From positions 2,115,001-2,179,000 of the forward strand of contig CP016093.1 in the NCBI GenBank assembly GCA_001664005.1: a DNA stretch of 64,000 bases, in the 5' to 3' direction. Numbering within the stretch: position 1 is the first letter of the stretch; every line of letters begins with the position of its first letter. Shown in pieces: positions 8,408 to 17,685 of this stretch. A program made the translations under genes and the position numbers. This stretch comes from Rhizobiales bacterium NRL2 (GTDB lineage: Bacteria; Pseudomonadota; Alphaproteobacteria; Minwuiales; Minwuiaceae). Below the pieces are notes generated by a model. It saw only the letters and a program-made list of their open reading frames with translations, was not told where the DNA came from and ran no database searches.

Positions 8408-9403
8408 ATGCAAAACGTCAGCGAAGCGGGCGAGGACCTCGCCCAGGAAGTGGAAGCGCTGGGCGAGAAGGCCCACCGCATCCGCGACGCGATCGGGCAG
8501 GTCATCTTCGGGCAGCATTCGGTGATCGATGAGACGTTGGTGACCCTGCTGTCGGGCGGTCATGTGCTTTTCATCGGGGTGCCGGGCCTGGCGAAGACCA
8601 AGCTGGTGGTGACGCTCGGGGCCGTGCTGTCGCTCGACAGCCGGCGCGTGCAGTTCACGCCCGACGTCATGCCGGCCGACATCCTGGGTTCCGAGGTGCT
8701 GGAGGAATCCGACGCCGGACGGCGCTCCTTCCGCTTCATCCAGGGGCCGGTCTTCTGCCAGTTGCTGATGGCCGACGAAATCAACCGCGCCAGCCCGCGT
8801 ACCCAGTCCGCGCTGCTGCAGGCGATGCAGGAATACCATGTCTCCGTCGCCGGCGAGCGTCATGAGCTGCCCCGGCCGTTCCACGTGCTGGCGACCCAGA
8901 ACCCGCTGGAGCAGGAAGGTACCTATCCGCTGCCGGAGGCGCAGCTCGACCGCTTCTTCATGCAGATCAACGTGCCCTATCCGGACATCGAGGCCGAGCG
9001 CCGGATGCTGCTTTCGACGACCGGCGCCGAGGAAGTCTCGCCAGGCGCGGTGATGACCGCCGACGAACTGATGAAGGCGCAGCGGCTGGTCCGGCGCCTG
9101 CCGGTCGGCGACAGCGTGGTCGAAGCGATCCTGACGCTGGTGCGGTCCGGCCGGCCCGAGGAGAGCGGCGACGAGGAGATCCGCCGTCACGTAGCCTGGG
9201 GACCGGGGCCGCGCGCTTCGCAGGCGCTGATGCTGGGCGTGCGCGCCCGCGCATTGCTGGAGGGCCGCTACGCGCCGTCCGTGGATGATGTCGCCGCGCT
9301 GGCGCCGCCGATCCTGCGGCACCGCATGGCCGTCAATTTCGCCGCGCGTGCCGACGGCGTCACCGTCGAGCAGATCGTCGCGCGGCTCGTGAGCCGGCTC
9401 TAG
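8408..9403 (+). CDS. moxR: MoxR family AAA+ ATPase
   Basis: A 331-residue AAA+ ATPase from ATG 8408. It has a MoxR-type Walker A (GVPGLAKTKL), Walker B (LLMADEINRASPRTQSALL), the QEYHVSVAGE insert, sensor 1 (VLATQNPLEQEGTYPLPEAQ) and the arginine-finger region LDRFFMQINVPYP. MoxR ATPases act as chaperones for VWA-domain partners. It is followed within 6 bases by DUF58 and then two large membrane proteins, the usual moxR operon. An ATG 21 bases upstream (8387) is possible; neither start has a clear Shine-Dalgarno sequence, and a TATAAT sits just before 8408. Confidence 0.95.
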   Translation: MQNVSEAGEDLAQEVEALGEKAHRIRDAIGQVIFGQHSVIDETLVTLLSGGHVLFIGVPGLAKTKLVVTLGAVLSLDSRRVQFTPDVMPADILGSEVLEESDAGRRSFRFIQGPVFCQLLMADEINRASPRTQSALLQAMQEYHVSVAGERHELPRPFHVLATQNPLEQEGTYPLPEAQLDRFFMQINVPYPDIEAERRMLLSTTGAEEVSPGAVMTADELMKAQRLVRRLPVGDSVVEAILTLVRSGRPEESGDEEIRRHVAWGPGPRASQALMLGVRARALLEGRYAPSVDDVAALAPPILRHRMAVNFAARADGVTVEQIVARLVSRL

Positions 9404-9409
9404 CCGCCG

Positions 9410-10309
9410 ATGGCCCTGGCTCCCCCGCCGGCCCGGATCGATCAGCGACTGAGAAAGCGCGCCGACCGGCTCGCCGGCGCGATGGCGCCGCTGCTGGTCG
9501 AGGCCGAACGCGTGGCGCAGACCGTCAGCCAGGGCGTGCACGGTCGCCGGCGGGTCGGCGAGGGTGAGAGTTTCTGGCAGTTCCGCCGCTACCAGCAGGG
9601 CGATCCGGCCTCGTGGATCGACTGGCGTCAGTCGGCCAAGCGCGTGCCGACCTATGTGCGCCAGAACGAGTGGGAGGCGGCGCAGGCCGTCTGGCTGTGG
9701 CGCGACGGTTCCGAATCCATGGATTTCCGCTCGCATCTGGGCCAGACCACGAAACTCCGGCGCGCCACCCTGCTGACGCTGGCGCTGGCCTCTCTGCTGC
9801 TGCGCGGCGGCGAGCGCGTGGCCTTTCTCGGCATGGACCGCCCACCCGGGTCCTCGCGTGCGCTGCTGGAGGATTACGCACTGGCGATCGAGAAGGGGCT
9901 GGTGGAGGATCACTCCAGCCTGCCGCCGTCGGCCAATCTGCCGCGCTATGCCCAGGTGGTGCTGATTGGTGACTTTCTGACGCCGCTGGACGAGGTCTCC
10001 GTCTTCCTGCGGCGGTTCTCCGCAGTTGGCGTGGGCGGTCACCTTCTCCAGATAATGGATCCGGCGGAACATCGGCTGCCCTATGACGGACGGGTGGTGT
10101 TCGAAAGCCCGGAAGGCGAGGGCGAAGTGCTGATCGGCCGGACCGAAACGATTCACGAGGAATACGCCGTGCGTGTCGACCGGCGGCAGGCCGATCTGCG
10201 CCAGATCGCGCGCAGCGCCGGCTGGACGTTCGACACCCACCACACCGACCAGCCCGCCCAGGCGGCCTTGCTCTCGCTCTACCAGGCGATTTCCGGGGCC
10301 AGCCAGTGA
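9410..10309 (+). CDS. DUF58 / VWA-like MoxR partner protein
   Basis: A 299-residue DUF58 protein. It carries the family signature around VHGRRRVGEGESFWQFRRYQ, then DPASWIDWRQSAK and a MIDAS-like DGSESMDF on the first VWA-type strand (LWRDGSES). DUF58 proteins are standard companions of MoxR ATPases; their molecular task is still unclear. It starts 6 bases after moxR and its stop is overlapped by the next gene (GTGA), indicating one transcript. Confidence 0.93.
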   Translation: MALAPPPARIDQRLRKRADRLAGAMAPLLVEAERVAQTVSQGVHGRRRVGEGESFWQFRRYQQGDPASWIDWRQSAKRVPTYVRQNEWEAAQAVWLWRDGSESMDFRSHLGQTTKLRRATLLTLALASLLLRGGERVAFLGMDRPPGSSRALLEDYALAIEKGLVEDHSSLPPSANLPRYAQVVLIGDFLTPLDEVSVFLRRFSAVGVGGHLLQIMDPAEHRLPYDGRVVFESPEGEGEVLIGRTETIHEEYAVRVDRRQADLRQIARSAGWTFDTHHTDQPAQAALLSLYQAISGASQ

Positions 10310-13050
10310 ACGCCCTGTTGTCCGCCTTTGCCTTCGGCCAGCCCTGGATCCTGCTGGGGCTGCTCTCGTTGCCGGTCATCTGGTGGCTGCTGAGGGCGAC
10401 GCCGCCGGCGCCGCAGCGGATCAGCTTTCCGCCCGCGCGGCTGATCTTCGAAATGGCCCGGCGCGAGGAGACCCCGGCGCGGACGCCTTGGTGGCTGCTG
10501 CTGCTCAGATTGCTGATCGCCGCGCTGATCGTCGCCGGACTGGCCCGGCCCGTCCTCAATCCCGGCGCCGAGTTCGCATCATCGGGGCCGGTGGTGCTGA
10601 TCGTCGACGACGGCTGGGCGGCGGCGCAGAGCTGGCGCGCACGGGTGCAGACCATGGCCGACATCGCCAACCGCGCCCGGCGGCAGGAACGCCCGGTCAT
10701 TCTGCTCAGGACGACGCCCGATCCGGATGCGGTGGCGCCGCGCGCGGCATTCATGTCGGCCACCGAGGCGCAGGGAATCATCCAGGGCATGGAGCCCAGA
10801 TCCTGGCGGCCGGATCACGCCGCCGCCGCGGCGGCGCTGGAAGGGCTGTCGCTGGAGGGCGCGGCCAATCTCTACTGGCTGTCCAACGGCCTTGAAGGAG
10901 CCGACGCCCGGGCGCTGATCGAAACCGCCCGCCGTATCGGCACCCTCACCGTCATCGAGCGGCCGGCGGGGGAGAGCGTGACGCTCGTGCGCTCGGTCGA
11001 GGGCGCGGGGGCGCAGGTGGAGGTGCGGCTGGAGCGCGACATCGACTCGACCGCGGAGACGGCGATGGTCCGTATGGTCGCCGAGGACGGCCGCATCCTG
11101 CTGCGCCGCCCTGTCGCCTTCGAGCCCGGCGCGCGCCAGACCTCGTTGACCGAGACGCTGCCCGTGGAGGCGCTGAACCAGATCGCCCGGGTCGAGATCG
11201 AAGGCCGCCAGAGCGCCGGGTCCGTGGCGCTGCTGGGCGACGGCCTGAAACGCTACCGCGCCGGTCTGGCGGGCACGCGCGAGCCGGAACGCGCTCAGCC
11301 GCTGCTTTCGGATCTCTACTACCTGGAGCGCGCACTGGCGCCCTTCGCCGAGATTCGCGAAGGCGAGATCGCGCGCCTGCTCGACGAGCCGCTGTCGATG
11401 CTGGTGCTGGCCGATGTGGGGCAACTGGTGGAACTCGACCGGCTGAGGGTGGCGGACTGGATCGAGAAGGGCGGAGTGCTGGTGCGTTTCGCCGGCCCGC
11501 GGCTGGCCGAACAGTCCGACGACCTGCTGCCGGTGGCGATCCGCCAGGGCGGGCGCAATCTGCAGGGCGCGATGAGCTGGTCGGAGCCGGCGAAGCTGGC
11601 CCCATTCCCCGAAAGCAGCCCCTTCCGCGGCCTGCCGGTCCCCAACGATGTCTCGGTCCGCCGCCAGGTGCTGGCGGAGCCGACGGTGGATCTGCCGGAC
11701 AAGACCTGGGCGCGGCTGGAGGACGGCACGCCGCTTGTGACCGCGGAGCCCCGGGGCAAGGGCTGGCTGATCCTGGTTCACACGTCGGCCAATACGGCCT
11801 GGTCGAATCTTTCGCTGTCGGGGCTGTTCGTCGAGATGCTGCGCCGCATGAGCGCCCTGTCGACGGGCATCGACGTCGAGGCCGAGGACAGGATGCTGGC
11901 GCCGCAGACCGTGCTCGACGGCTTCGGACGCGGGATCCGGCCCGGTCCGACGGTCCGGCCGCTCAACCAGGCCGCGGCGGCGGAGACCCCCATCGGCCCG
12001 CGTCATCCGCCGGGCCTCTACGGGGAAGACGCCGCAGCGCTGGCCTTCAACGTGGGCGACCGGGCCGCGCAGCCGGCGCGCCTGGGTGATCTGCCCGCCG
12101 GCGTTCTGCGCGGGGAGATCGGCGGCGATCCGGAGCGCGATCTCGGACCCTGGCTGCTGGCGCTCGCCCTGGCCCTGCTGCTTGCCGACTTCGTCATCGC
12201 GCTCTGGCTGCGCGGCCATCATCGATTCTCGCGCCGGAGCGCGACGGCCTCGGCGCTGCTCTGCGCCGCGCTGATGGCCGGCCTCGTGCTGGCGCCCGGC
12301 ACCGGGCGCGCGCAACAGGCGGGAGAGGTCGACCGCTCGGTGGTCGAGGACGCGCTGGACATGCGCCTGGCCTATGTCGTCACCGGCGACGACAGGGTCG
12401 ACCGGATGTCGGCCGCCGGCATGTTCGGCCTGAACGAGATCCTGCGCGCCCGCACCTCGGTGGAGCCCGTGGAGGCGGCGGCCCTGAACATCGAGCGCGA
12501 CGAACTGATCTTCTACCCCGTGATCTACTGGCCGATGACCGAGAGCCAGCCGGCGCTCAGCGACCGGGCGGTGCAGAAGCTCGACAGCTACCTGCGCACG
12601 GGCGGCCTGGTGCTGTTCGATACCCGCGACGACGGCAGTCCGATCGGCCGGGGCAGCGACGCGGGGCCGGGCACCATGCGGCTTCGGCAACTGCTTTCGC
12701 GCATCGATGTCGGTCCGCTGCAGAGCGTTGACGAAGATCACGTGCTGGGCCGCTCATTCTACCTGATGGACGTCTTTCCCGGCCGGTATTCCGGCGGGCG
12801 CGTCTGGGTGGAGAATCTCGAATCCTCGGCCAATGACGGCGTCTCGCCGCTGGTGATCGGCGGCGCCGACTGGGCCGCGGCCTGGGCGATGGACGATTCC
12901 GGCCGACCGGTCGCGATGCTGCACGGCGGCGGCAATCAGCGGGAAATGTCGTTCCGTTTCGGCGTCAATCTGGTGATGTACGCGCTGACCGGCAACTACA
13001 AGGCCGACCAGGTTCACTTGCCGGCCATCCTCGAGAGGCTGGGCCAGTAG
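10306..13050 (+). CDS. BatA-N / DUF4159 membrane protein with VWA-like region
   Basis: A 914-residue membrane protein. N-terminal transmembrane segments (ILLGLLSLPVIWWLL; WWLLLLRLLIAALIVAGLA) match the BatA/aerotolerance N-terminal domain, followed by a VWA-like strand LIVDDGWAAAQSW in which the MIDAS serines are missing. A TM pair near residues 610-665 (LLALALALLLADFVIALWL; LLCAALMAGLVLAPG) precedes a C-terminal DUF4159 domain (RLAYVVTGDD, ELIFYPVIYWPMTE, LRTGGLVLFDTRDDG). GTG start overlaps the DUF58 stop. Function unknown; envelope location is inferred from the TM segments. Confidence 0.9.
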   Translation: MNALLSAFAFGQPWILLGLLSLPVIWWLLRATPPAPQRISFPPARLIFEMARREETPARTPWWLLLLRLLIAALIVAGLARPVLNPGAEFASSGPVVLIVDDGWAAAQSWRARVQTMADIANRARRQERPVILLRTTPDPDAVAPRAAFMSATEAQGIIQGMEPRSWRPDHAAAAAALEGLSLEGAANLYWLSNGLEGADARALIETARRIGTLTVIERPAGESVTLVRSVEGAGAQVEVRLERDIDSTAETAMVRMVAEDGRILLRRPVAFEPGARQTSLTETLPVEALNQIARVEIEGRQSAGSVALLGDGLKRYRAGLAGTREPERAQPLLSDLYYLERALAPFAEIREGEIARLLDEPLSMLVLADVGQLVELDRLRVADWIEKGGVLVRFAGPRLAEQSDDLLPVAIRQGGRNLQGAMSWSEPAKLAPFPESSPFRGLPVPNDVSVRRQVLAEPTVDLPDKTWARLEDGTPLVTAEPRGKGWLILVHTSANTAWSNLSLSGLFVEMLRRMSALSTGIDVEAEDRMLAPQTVLDGFGRGIRPGPTVRPLNQAAAAETPIGPRHPPGLYGEDAAALAFNVGDRAAQPARLGDLPAGVLRGEIGGDPERDLGPWLLALALALLLADFVIALWLRGHHRFSRRSATASALLCAALMAGLVLAPGTGRAQQAGEVDRSVVEDALDMRLAYVVTGDDRVDRMSAAGMFGLNEILRARTSVEPVEAAALNIERDELIFYPVIYWPMTESQPALSDRAVQKLDSYLRTGGLVLFDTRDDGSPIGRGSDAGPGTMRLRQLLSRIDVGPLQSVDEDHVLGRSFYLMDVFPGRYSGGRVWVENLESSANDGVSPLVIGGADWAAAWAMDDSGRPVAMLHGGGNQREMSFRFGVNLVMYALTGNYKADQVHLPAILERLGQ

Positions 13051-15117
13051 ATGTTCATGAATGGCAGCCGACTGGTGTTCGAACCCCTCGTGCCGGAGGC
13101 GCTGCTGTTCGTCATGGCCGGGTTCGGCGCGGCGCTGGTGCTGTTCGCGCTGTTCCGGCGCGCGCCCGGCGGGTTGCTGCGCCTCGCACTGATGGGCGTG
13201 CTTCTCGCCTTCCTGGCGGGACCGACACTGGTGAAGGAGGAGCGGCGCTATCACGACGACGTGGCGGTGGTGGTGATCGACCGCTCCATCAGTCAGGAGA
13301 CCGGCGACCGGACGGCGCAGACCGATCGCGCAAGGGCGGCGGTCGAGGCTGCGGCCAGCGGACTCGACGGCCTGGAACTGCGCATTGTCGAGGCCGGCCC
13401 GCGCGCCGGCGGGCCGCCGGACGGCACCATGCTTGTGGACGCCGCGCGCCGCGCCATGGAGGGCGTACCCGGCGACCGGCTGGCTGGTGTCGTCATGATC
13501 ACCGACGGTCAGGTCCACGACCTGCCCGCGGAGGGCGCCGCGGACCTTTTCGGCGCGCCGCTGCATGTATTGCTCACCGGCGAGGAAGACGAACTGGATC
13601 GGCGCATCGAGATCGCCTCCGCCCCGGCCTTCGCCATCGTGGGCCAGCAGGCCACGGCGGCGATCGTGGTGCATGACGGCTCCGGCGCCTCGCAGTTCGC
13701 CCGGGTCGCGATCCGCCGCGACGGGGAGCCGCTGGAAACCCGTCTGGCGCCGGTGGGGCGGGAGACCGAAATCGAACTCCCCGTCGGCCATGGCGGGCGC
13801 AACATCTTTGAGTTCGTCGTCGACGCGGGCGAGGGCGAACTGACCCTGGAAAACAACCGCGCCGCGATCGCGGTGAACGGCGTGCGCGACCGGCTCCGCG
13901 TGCTGCTGGTCTCGGGCGAACCCTATAACGGCGAACGGACCTGGCGGAACCTGCTGAAGGCCGACCCGGCGGTCGACCTGGTGCATTTCACCATCCTGCG
14001 CCCGCCGCAGAAGCAGGATTCGACGCCGATCCACGAGCTGGCGCTGATCGCCTTCCCGATCCGCGAACTGTTCGAGGTCAAGATCAACGAATTCGACCTG
14101 ATCATCTTCGACCGCTTCTGGCGCCGGGGCGTGCTGCATTTCGCCTATCTCAACAACATCGTCCACTATGTCCGCAATGGCGGGGCGCTGCTCGACGCGG
14201 CCGGGCCGTCCTTCGCCGGGCCGGCCAGTCTCTACCGCACGCCCCTGTCCAAGGTGCTGCCCGGCGCGCCGACGGGCGAGGTTACCGTGACGGGCTTCCG
14301 GCCCGAGGTCTCGGAAATCGGCCTGCGGCATCCGGTGACCGCCGACCTGCGCGGCCCCCTGGGCGATCGCGACTGGGGCCGCTGGTTCCGTCTGGTGGAC
14401 ACGGAGGCCGCCGGGGCCGACGTGCTGATGACCGGACCGGGCGACAGGCCGCTGCTGGTGCTCGACCGGGTGGGCGAGGGGCGCGTCGCCCAGGTGCTGT
14501 CCGACCAGGCCTGGCTCTGGGCCCGCGGCTACGAGGGCGGCGGGCCACAGGCGGAAATGCTGCGCCGGGTCGCCCACTGGCTGATGAAGGAACCGGCGCT
14601 GGAGGAAGAAAGCGTCACCGCCGAGATCGAGGGCCGGCAACTGACCGTGAAACGCCGCTCCCTGACGCCGGGCCCGAAGACGGTGACCGTGACCGGGCCG
14701 GACGGCCGCGCGCGCCGGCTGCAATTGCAGGAGGGCAACAACGGCCAGAGCTTCGCCCGCATGGATCTGGACGTCGCCGGGCTCTACCGCGTGCGCGACG
14801 GCGATCTGCAGTCGGTCGCCGTCCTCGGCAATCTCAATCCGCTGGAATTCGCCGATCTGATCTCGACGCCGGAGAAGCTGTCGCCGCACGCGGCCGCCTC
14901 GGGCGGGGCGATGATCCGGCTCGCCGATACTCCGGAACCGTCCCTGCGCCGCGTCGAACCGGGCGATCGGGCCGCCGGCCGAGGCTGGTACGGTCTGGTC
15001 GAGAACGAGGCCTATGATGTGACCGGGATCAGCCGTGCGCCCGCCGCGCCGCCTTGGGTGCTGGTCATCCTGATGCTGGGCCTTGCCCTGCTCGCCTGGC
15101 GCCGCGAGAGCCGCTGA
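13051..15117 (+). CDS. Membrane protein with VWA MIDAS and GATase1-like domain
   Basis: A 688-residue protein with two N-terminal TM helices (residues about 16-36 and 42-58), a VWA-type MIDAS (DRSIS: D77, S79, S81) with MITDGQVHDLP, then a beta-sandwich region and a GATase1-like segment (LRVLLVSGEPYNGERTWRN; FDLIIFDRFW; GALLDAAGPSFAG). A final TM helix (WVLVILMLGLALLAW) closes it. It starts at the base after the DUF4159 stop and is the last gene of the moxR cluster. The GATase-like part has no visible cysteine nucleophile, so ligand binding rather than amidotransfer is likely (inference). Confidence 0.88.
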   Translation: MFMNGSRLVFEPLVPEALLFVMAGFGAALVLFALFRRAPGGLLRLALMGVLLAFLAGPTLVKEERRYHDDVAVVVIDRSISQETGDRTAQTDRARAAVEAAASGLDGLELRIVEAGPRAGGPPDGTMLVDAARRAMEGVPGDRLAGVVMITDGQVHDLPAEGAADLFGAPLHVLLTGEEDELDRRIEIASAPAFAIVGQQATAAIVVHDGSGASQFARVAIRRDGEPLETRLAPVGRETEIELPVGHGGRNIFEFVVDAGEGELTLENNRAAIAVNGVRDRLRVLLVSGEPYNGERTWRNLLKADPAVDLVHFTILRPPQKQDSTPIHELALIAFPIRELFEVKINEFDLIIFDRFWRRGVLHFAYLNNIVHYVRNGGALLDAAGPSFAGPASLYRTPLSKVLPGAPTGEVTVTGFRPEVSEIGLRHPVTADLRGPLGDRDWGRWFRLVDTEAAGADVLMTGPGDRPLLVLDRVGEGRVAQVLSDQAWLWARGYEGGGPQAEMLRRVAHWLMKEPALEEESVTAEIEGRQLTVKRRSLTPGPKTVTVTGPDGRARRLQLQEGNNGQSFARMDLDVAGLYRVRDGDLQSVAVLGNLNPLEFADLISTPEKLSPHAAASGGAMIRLADTPEPSLRRVEPGDRAAGRGWYGLVENEAYDVTGISRAPAAPPWVLVILMLGLALLAWRRESR

Positions 15118-15139
15118 GCACACCAGGAGAGGGGATCGC

Positions 15140-15961
15140 ATGGACGTGACAATTCTCGGCAGCGGCTCGCCGATGCCGCATCCGGATCGCGCCGGCCCGG
15201 CGACGCTGGTGCGTGCCCGCGACAGGAATTTCCTGTTCGATTGCGGCCGCGGTGTGTTGATGCGGACCGCGGCCGTCGACGTGGGCGCGGCGGCGCTTGC
15301 CGGGCTGTTCATTACCCACATGCACAGCGATCATACGACGGACTTCAACGACGTGATCACGACGCGCTGGATCATGAGCCCGGGCCCGAATCCGCTCGCC
15401 GTGTACGGGCCGGGCGGAATGGCCGCTTTCGCTCGCGCGACGCTGGCGGCGCTGGAGACGGATATCGGCTACCGCATCGCCCATCACGACGACCTGACCG
15501 ATCCGCCACGGCTCGATGTTCACGAGCTGGAAGCGGGGCTCGTGCTCGACACCGATGGCGTTCGCATCACCTGTGCGCCCACCGATCACAGCCCGGTCCA
15601 TCCGACCCTGGGCTACCGCATCGAGGCGGAGGGCCTCGTCGTCGCCATCGCCGGAGACACGGTGCCGTGCGCCGGACTGGACGAGATCTGCCGGGACGCG
15701 GACATCTATGTCCAGACCGCGATCCGCCGCGACGTGGTCGAACGTGCGCGGATGCAGCGGATGCGTGATGTTCTGGACTATCACTCCGATGTCCGCCAGG
15801 CCGGCGAGACCGCCCGGCGCTGCGGTGTGAAGACACTGGTGCTGAACCATCTCGTGCCGCCACCGTCGCCGGAGCAGGAAGCCGACTGGAAGGCCATCGC
15901 CGCCGAGGTCTTCGACGGCGAGATTCTCGTCGCCCGGGATCTGATGCGGATCGGAGGCTGA
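15140..15961 (+). CDS. Metallo-beta-lactamase fold hydrolase, RNase Z-like
   Basis: A 273-residue MBL-fold protein from ATG 15140, preceded by AGGAGAGGGG. Metal-binding motifs: THMHSDHT (HxHxDH), a histidine in TDHSPVHPTLGY, an aspartate in VAIAGDTVPC, and a C-terminal LVLNHLVPP histidine. The opening VTILGSGSPMPHPDRAGP is typical of the RNase Z/arylsulfatase-like branch. A tRNA 3' processing role cannot be assumed because many relatives act on small esters. It starts 22 bases after the moxR cluster and may share its transcript. Confidence 0.88.
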   Translation: MDVTILGSGSPMPHPDRAGPATLVRARDRNFLFDCGRGVLMRTAAVDVGAAALAGLFITHMHSDHTTDFNDVITTRWIMSPGPNPLAVYGPGGMAAFARATLAALETDIGYRIAHHDDLTDPPRLDVHELEAGLVLDTDGVRITCAPTDHSPVHPTLGYRIEAEGLVVAIAGDTVPCAGLDEICRDADIYVQTAIRRDVVERARMQRMRDVLDYHSDVRQAGETARRCGVKTLVLNHLVPPPSPEQEADWKAIAAEVFDGEILVARDLMRIGG

Positions 15962-15974
15962 GCCGCCGCCGGCA

Positions 15975-16295
15975 CTATTCTCCGCCGTCGGGCCCGTAGA
16001 AGATCACCCAGGTCGCGAAGTCGTCCGAGAAATCCTCGAAGCGGTGCTCGGCGCCGGCGGGGGCGAAAAGGGCGTCGCCCGGGCCGAAGGGCACGCGTTC
16101 GCCATTCATGAAGAACGTGCCCGAGCCGCTGGCGACGATGTAGAGCTCGTCCTGTTCGTGCGGCGTCTGCGGGTCGCGGCCCTTCGGCGCGTAGTAGCGG
16201 AGCGTCATGGAGCCGTGCTCCATGAGCAGCGATGACGCGCGGCCCGCCGGAATGGGCGCGGCCTTCGCTTCCTCGACCGTGGCGCGGATCTTCAT
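15975..16295 (-). CDS. Cupin domain protein
   Basis: A 106-residue single cupin: TPHEQDELYIVASGSGTF (motif 1 with H and E ligands), then PGDALFAPAGAEHRFEDFSD (motif 2 with H). This is a complete small beta-barrel likely to bind a divalent metal. Its ATG is 9 bases downstream of the SDR stop on the same strand, so it is probably the end of the EamA-GST-SDR-cupin operon. Substrate unknown. Confidence 0.9.
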   Translation of the reverse strand: MKIRATVEEAKAAPIPAGRASSLLMEHGSMTLRYYAPKGRDPQTPHEQDELYIVASGSGTFFMNGERVPFGPGDALFAPAGAEHRFEDFSDDFATWVIFYGPDGGE

Positions 16296-16304
16296 GGCTC
16301 GATC

Positions 16305-17081
16305 CTATCCGGCGGTGGCGTTGGCCATGACGCCGCCGTCGATGACGAAGGTCTGGCCCGTGGTCCAGGAGCCGGCGGGCGCGGCGAGATAGACGGCGAT
16401 GCCGGCGATGTCCTCGGGCTCGCCGAGGCGGTTGAGCGGCGTGCCCTTGATCCGCCGCGACGCCCGGTCCTCGTCCGACCACAGCGCTTTTGCGAAGTCG
16501 GTCTTCACCAGGCCCGGCGCGATGCAGTTGAAGCGGATGTTGTCCTTGCTGAACTCCGAGGCGAGGTTGCGCACCAGTTGCATGTCCGCAGCCTTCGAGA
16601 TCGCGTAGGCGCCCAGCGCCGCGCTGCCCTTCAGACCGCCGATGGAGGAGACGATGATGAAGGCGCCGTCCTTGCGGGCCTGCATTTCCGGCACGACCAT
16701 CTGCGCCAGCCAGAGATTCGACTGCACGTTGCAGGTCATGATCTTGTCGAAGGCCTCGTCGGGAATGTCGAGGTTGGAGCCCATGAAGGGGTTCACCGCG
16801 GCATTGCAGATCATGATGTCGATCTGCCCGTAGGCGGCCTTCGACTGCTCGACCAGCTTCCCGAGATCGTCGCGGTGGGTGATGTTGCAGGCGATCGCCG
16901 TCGCCTCGCCGCCATCGGCCGTGATCTCGTCGACCACGGCCTGGCAGGCGTCCAGCTTGCGGCTGGCGACGACGACCTTGGCGCCGTGGGCGGCCAGGGC
17001 CTGGCAGATCGCCTTGCCGATGCCCTTGGACCCGCCGGTGACGACCGCGGTCTTGCCGCTCAGGTCGAAGAGGTGCCGCAT
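16305..17081 (-). CDS. Short-chain dehydrogenase/reductase
   Basis: A 258-residue classical SDR: cofactor loop TGGSKGIGKAI, NNAG-equivalent CNAAVNPF, catalytic serine in IIVSSIGG, YAISKAA (Y and K of YxxxK), IAPGLVKTDF, and C-terminal GQTFVIDGGV. Full length with all catalytic residues. It lies 4 bases after the GST gene on the same strand. Homologues include acyl- or alcohol-oxidising enzymes next to acyl-CoA genes; the substrate cannot be read from the sequence. Confidence 0.94.
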   Translation of the reverse strand: MRHLFDLSGKTAVVTGGSKGIGKAICQALAAHGAKVVVASRKLDACQAVVDEITADGGEATAIACNITHRDDLGKLVEQSKAAYGQIDIMICNAAVNPFMGSNLDIPDEAFDKIMTCNVQSNLWLAQMVVPEMQARKDGAFIIVSSIGGLKGSAALGAYAISKAADMQLVRNLASEFSKDNIRFNCIAPGLVKTDFAKALWSDEDRASRRIKGTPLNRLGEPEDIAGIAVYLAAPAGSWTTGQTFVIDGGVMANATAG

Positions 17082-17085
17082 CGCG

Positions 17086-17685
17086 TCAGCGTCCCGGCAT
17101 GGCCGGGCGCTTGGTGCAGCGGTTCAGCCAGTCCGGAATGTTCGGATATGCCGACATGTCGAACTTCGAGAGCTTCGCCCAGAGCAGCACGCCGGCGACG
17201 TTCAGATCGGCGACGGTGAATTCGTTGCCCACCAGATAGTCGTGATCCGCCAGGTGGTTGTTGAGCACGGTCAGCGGCCATTCGAGGTCCTTCTTCGACT
17301 GCTCGACCACCTTCGGGTCGCGCTGGTCCTCGGGCAGCATCGCGGCGTGGAACAGGTAGTTCAGGATCGGCTTCTCGACGTCGGTCATGACCCAGAAGCT
17401 CCACTCCAGAACCCGGGCCTCGCCCTGCAAGTCCTTCGGCATCAGCTTGCCGTGCTTCTTGGCCAGATAGATGTTGATGGCGCAGCTTTCGCCCAGGGCG
17501 AAATCGCCGTCCTCGATCGCCGGGACATGGCCGGCGCGGTTGATCGAGAGATATTCCGGCTTCCGCGTGACGCCGGAGCGGAAATCCATCGTGTCCTGCT
17601 CGTAATCGAGGCCCAGTTCGTTGGCCATCCAGACCGTGCGCAGGGCGCGGGACTGGTTCGGTCCGTGGATCTTCAGCTTGCTCAC
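17086..17685 (-). CDS. Glutathione S-transferase family protein
   Basis: A 199-residue GST from GTG 17685, which has GGAGG seven bases upstream and overlaps the EamA stop (GTGA). N-terminal thioredoxin-like domain: NQSRALRTVWMANELGLDYE, cis-proline region AGHVPAIEDGDFALGES. C-terminal helical domain: GNEFTVADLNVAG (N-capping motif). Likely conjugates or reduces an electrophile with glutathione in the cytosol; the partner SDR and transporter suggest a small catabolic or detoxification unit (inference). Confidence 0.93.
   Translation of the reverse strand: MSKLKIHGPNQSRALRTVWMANELGLDYEQDTMDFRSGVTRKPEYLSINRAGHVPAIEDGDFALGESCAINIYLAKKHGKLMPKDLQGEARVLEWSFWVMTDVEKPILNYLFHAAMLPEDQRDPKVVEQSKKDLEWPLTVLNNHLADHDYLVGNEFTVADLNVAGVLLWAKLSKFDMSAYPNIPDWLNRCTKRPAMPGR

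Noticed and set aside
8153-10243. A 696-codon minus-strand frame across moxR and DUF58
   Set aside because: It is antisense to two well-conserved genes and shows no recognisable protein; composition is typical of a shadow frame.
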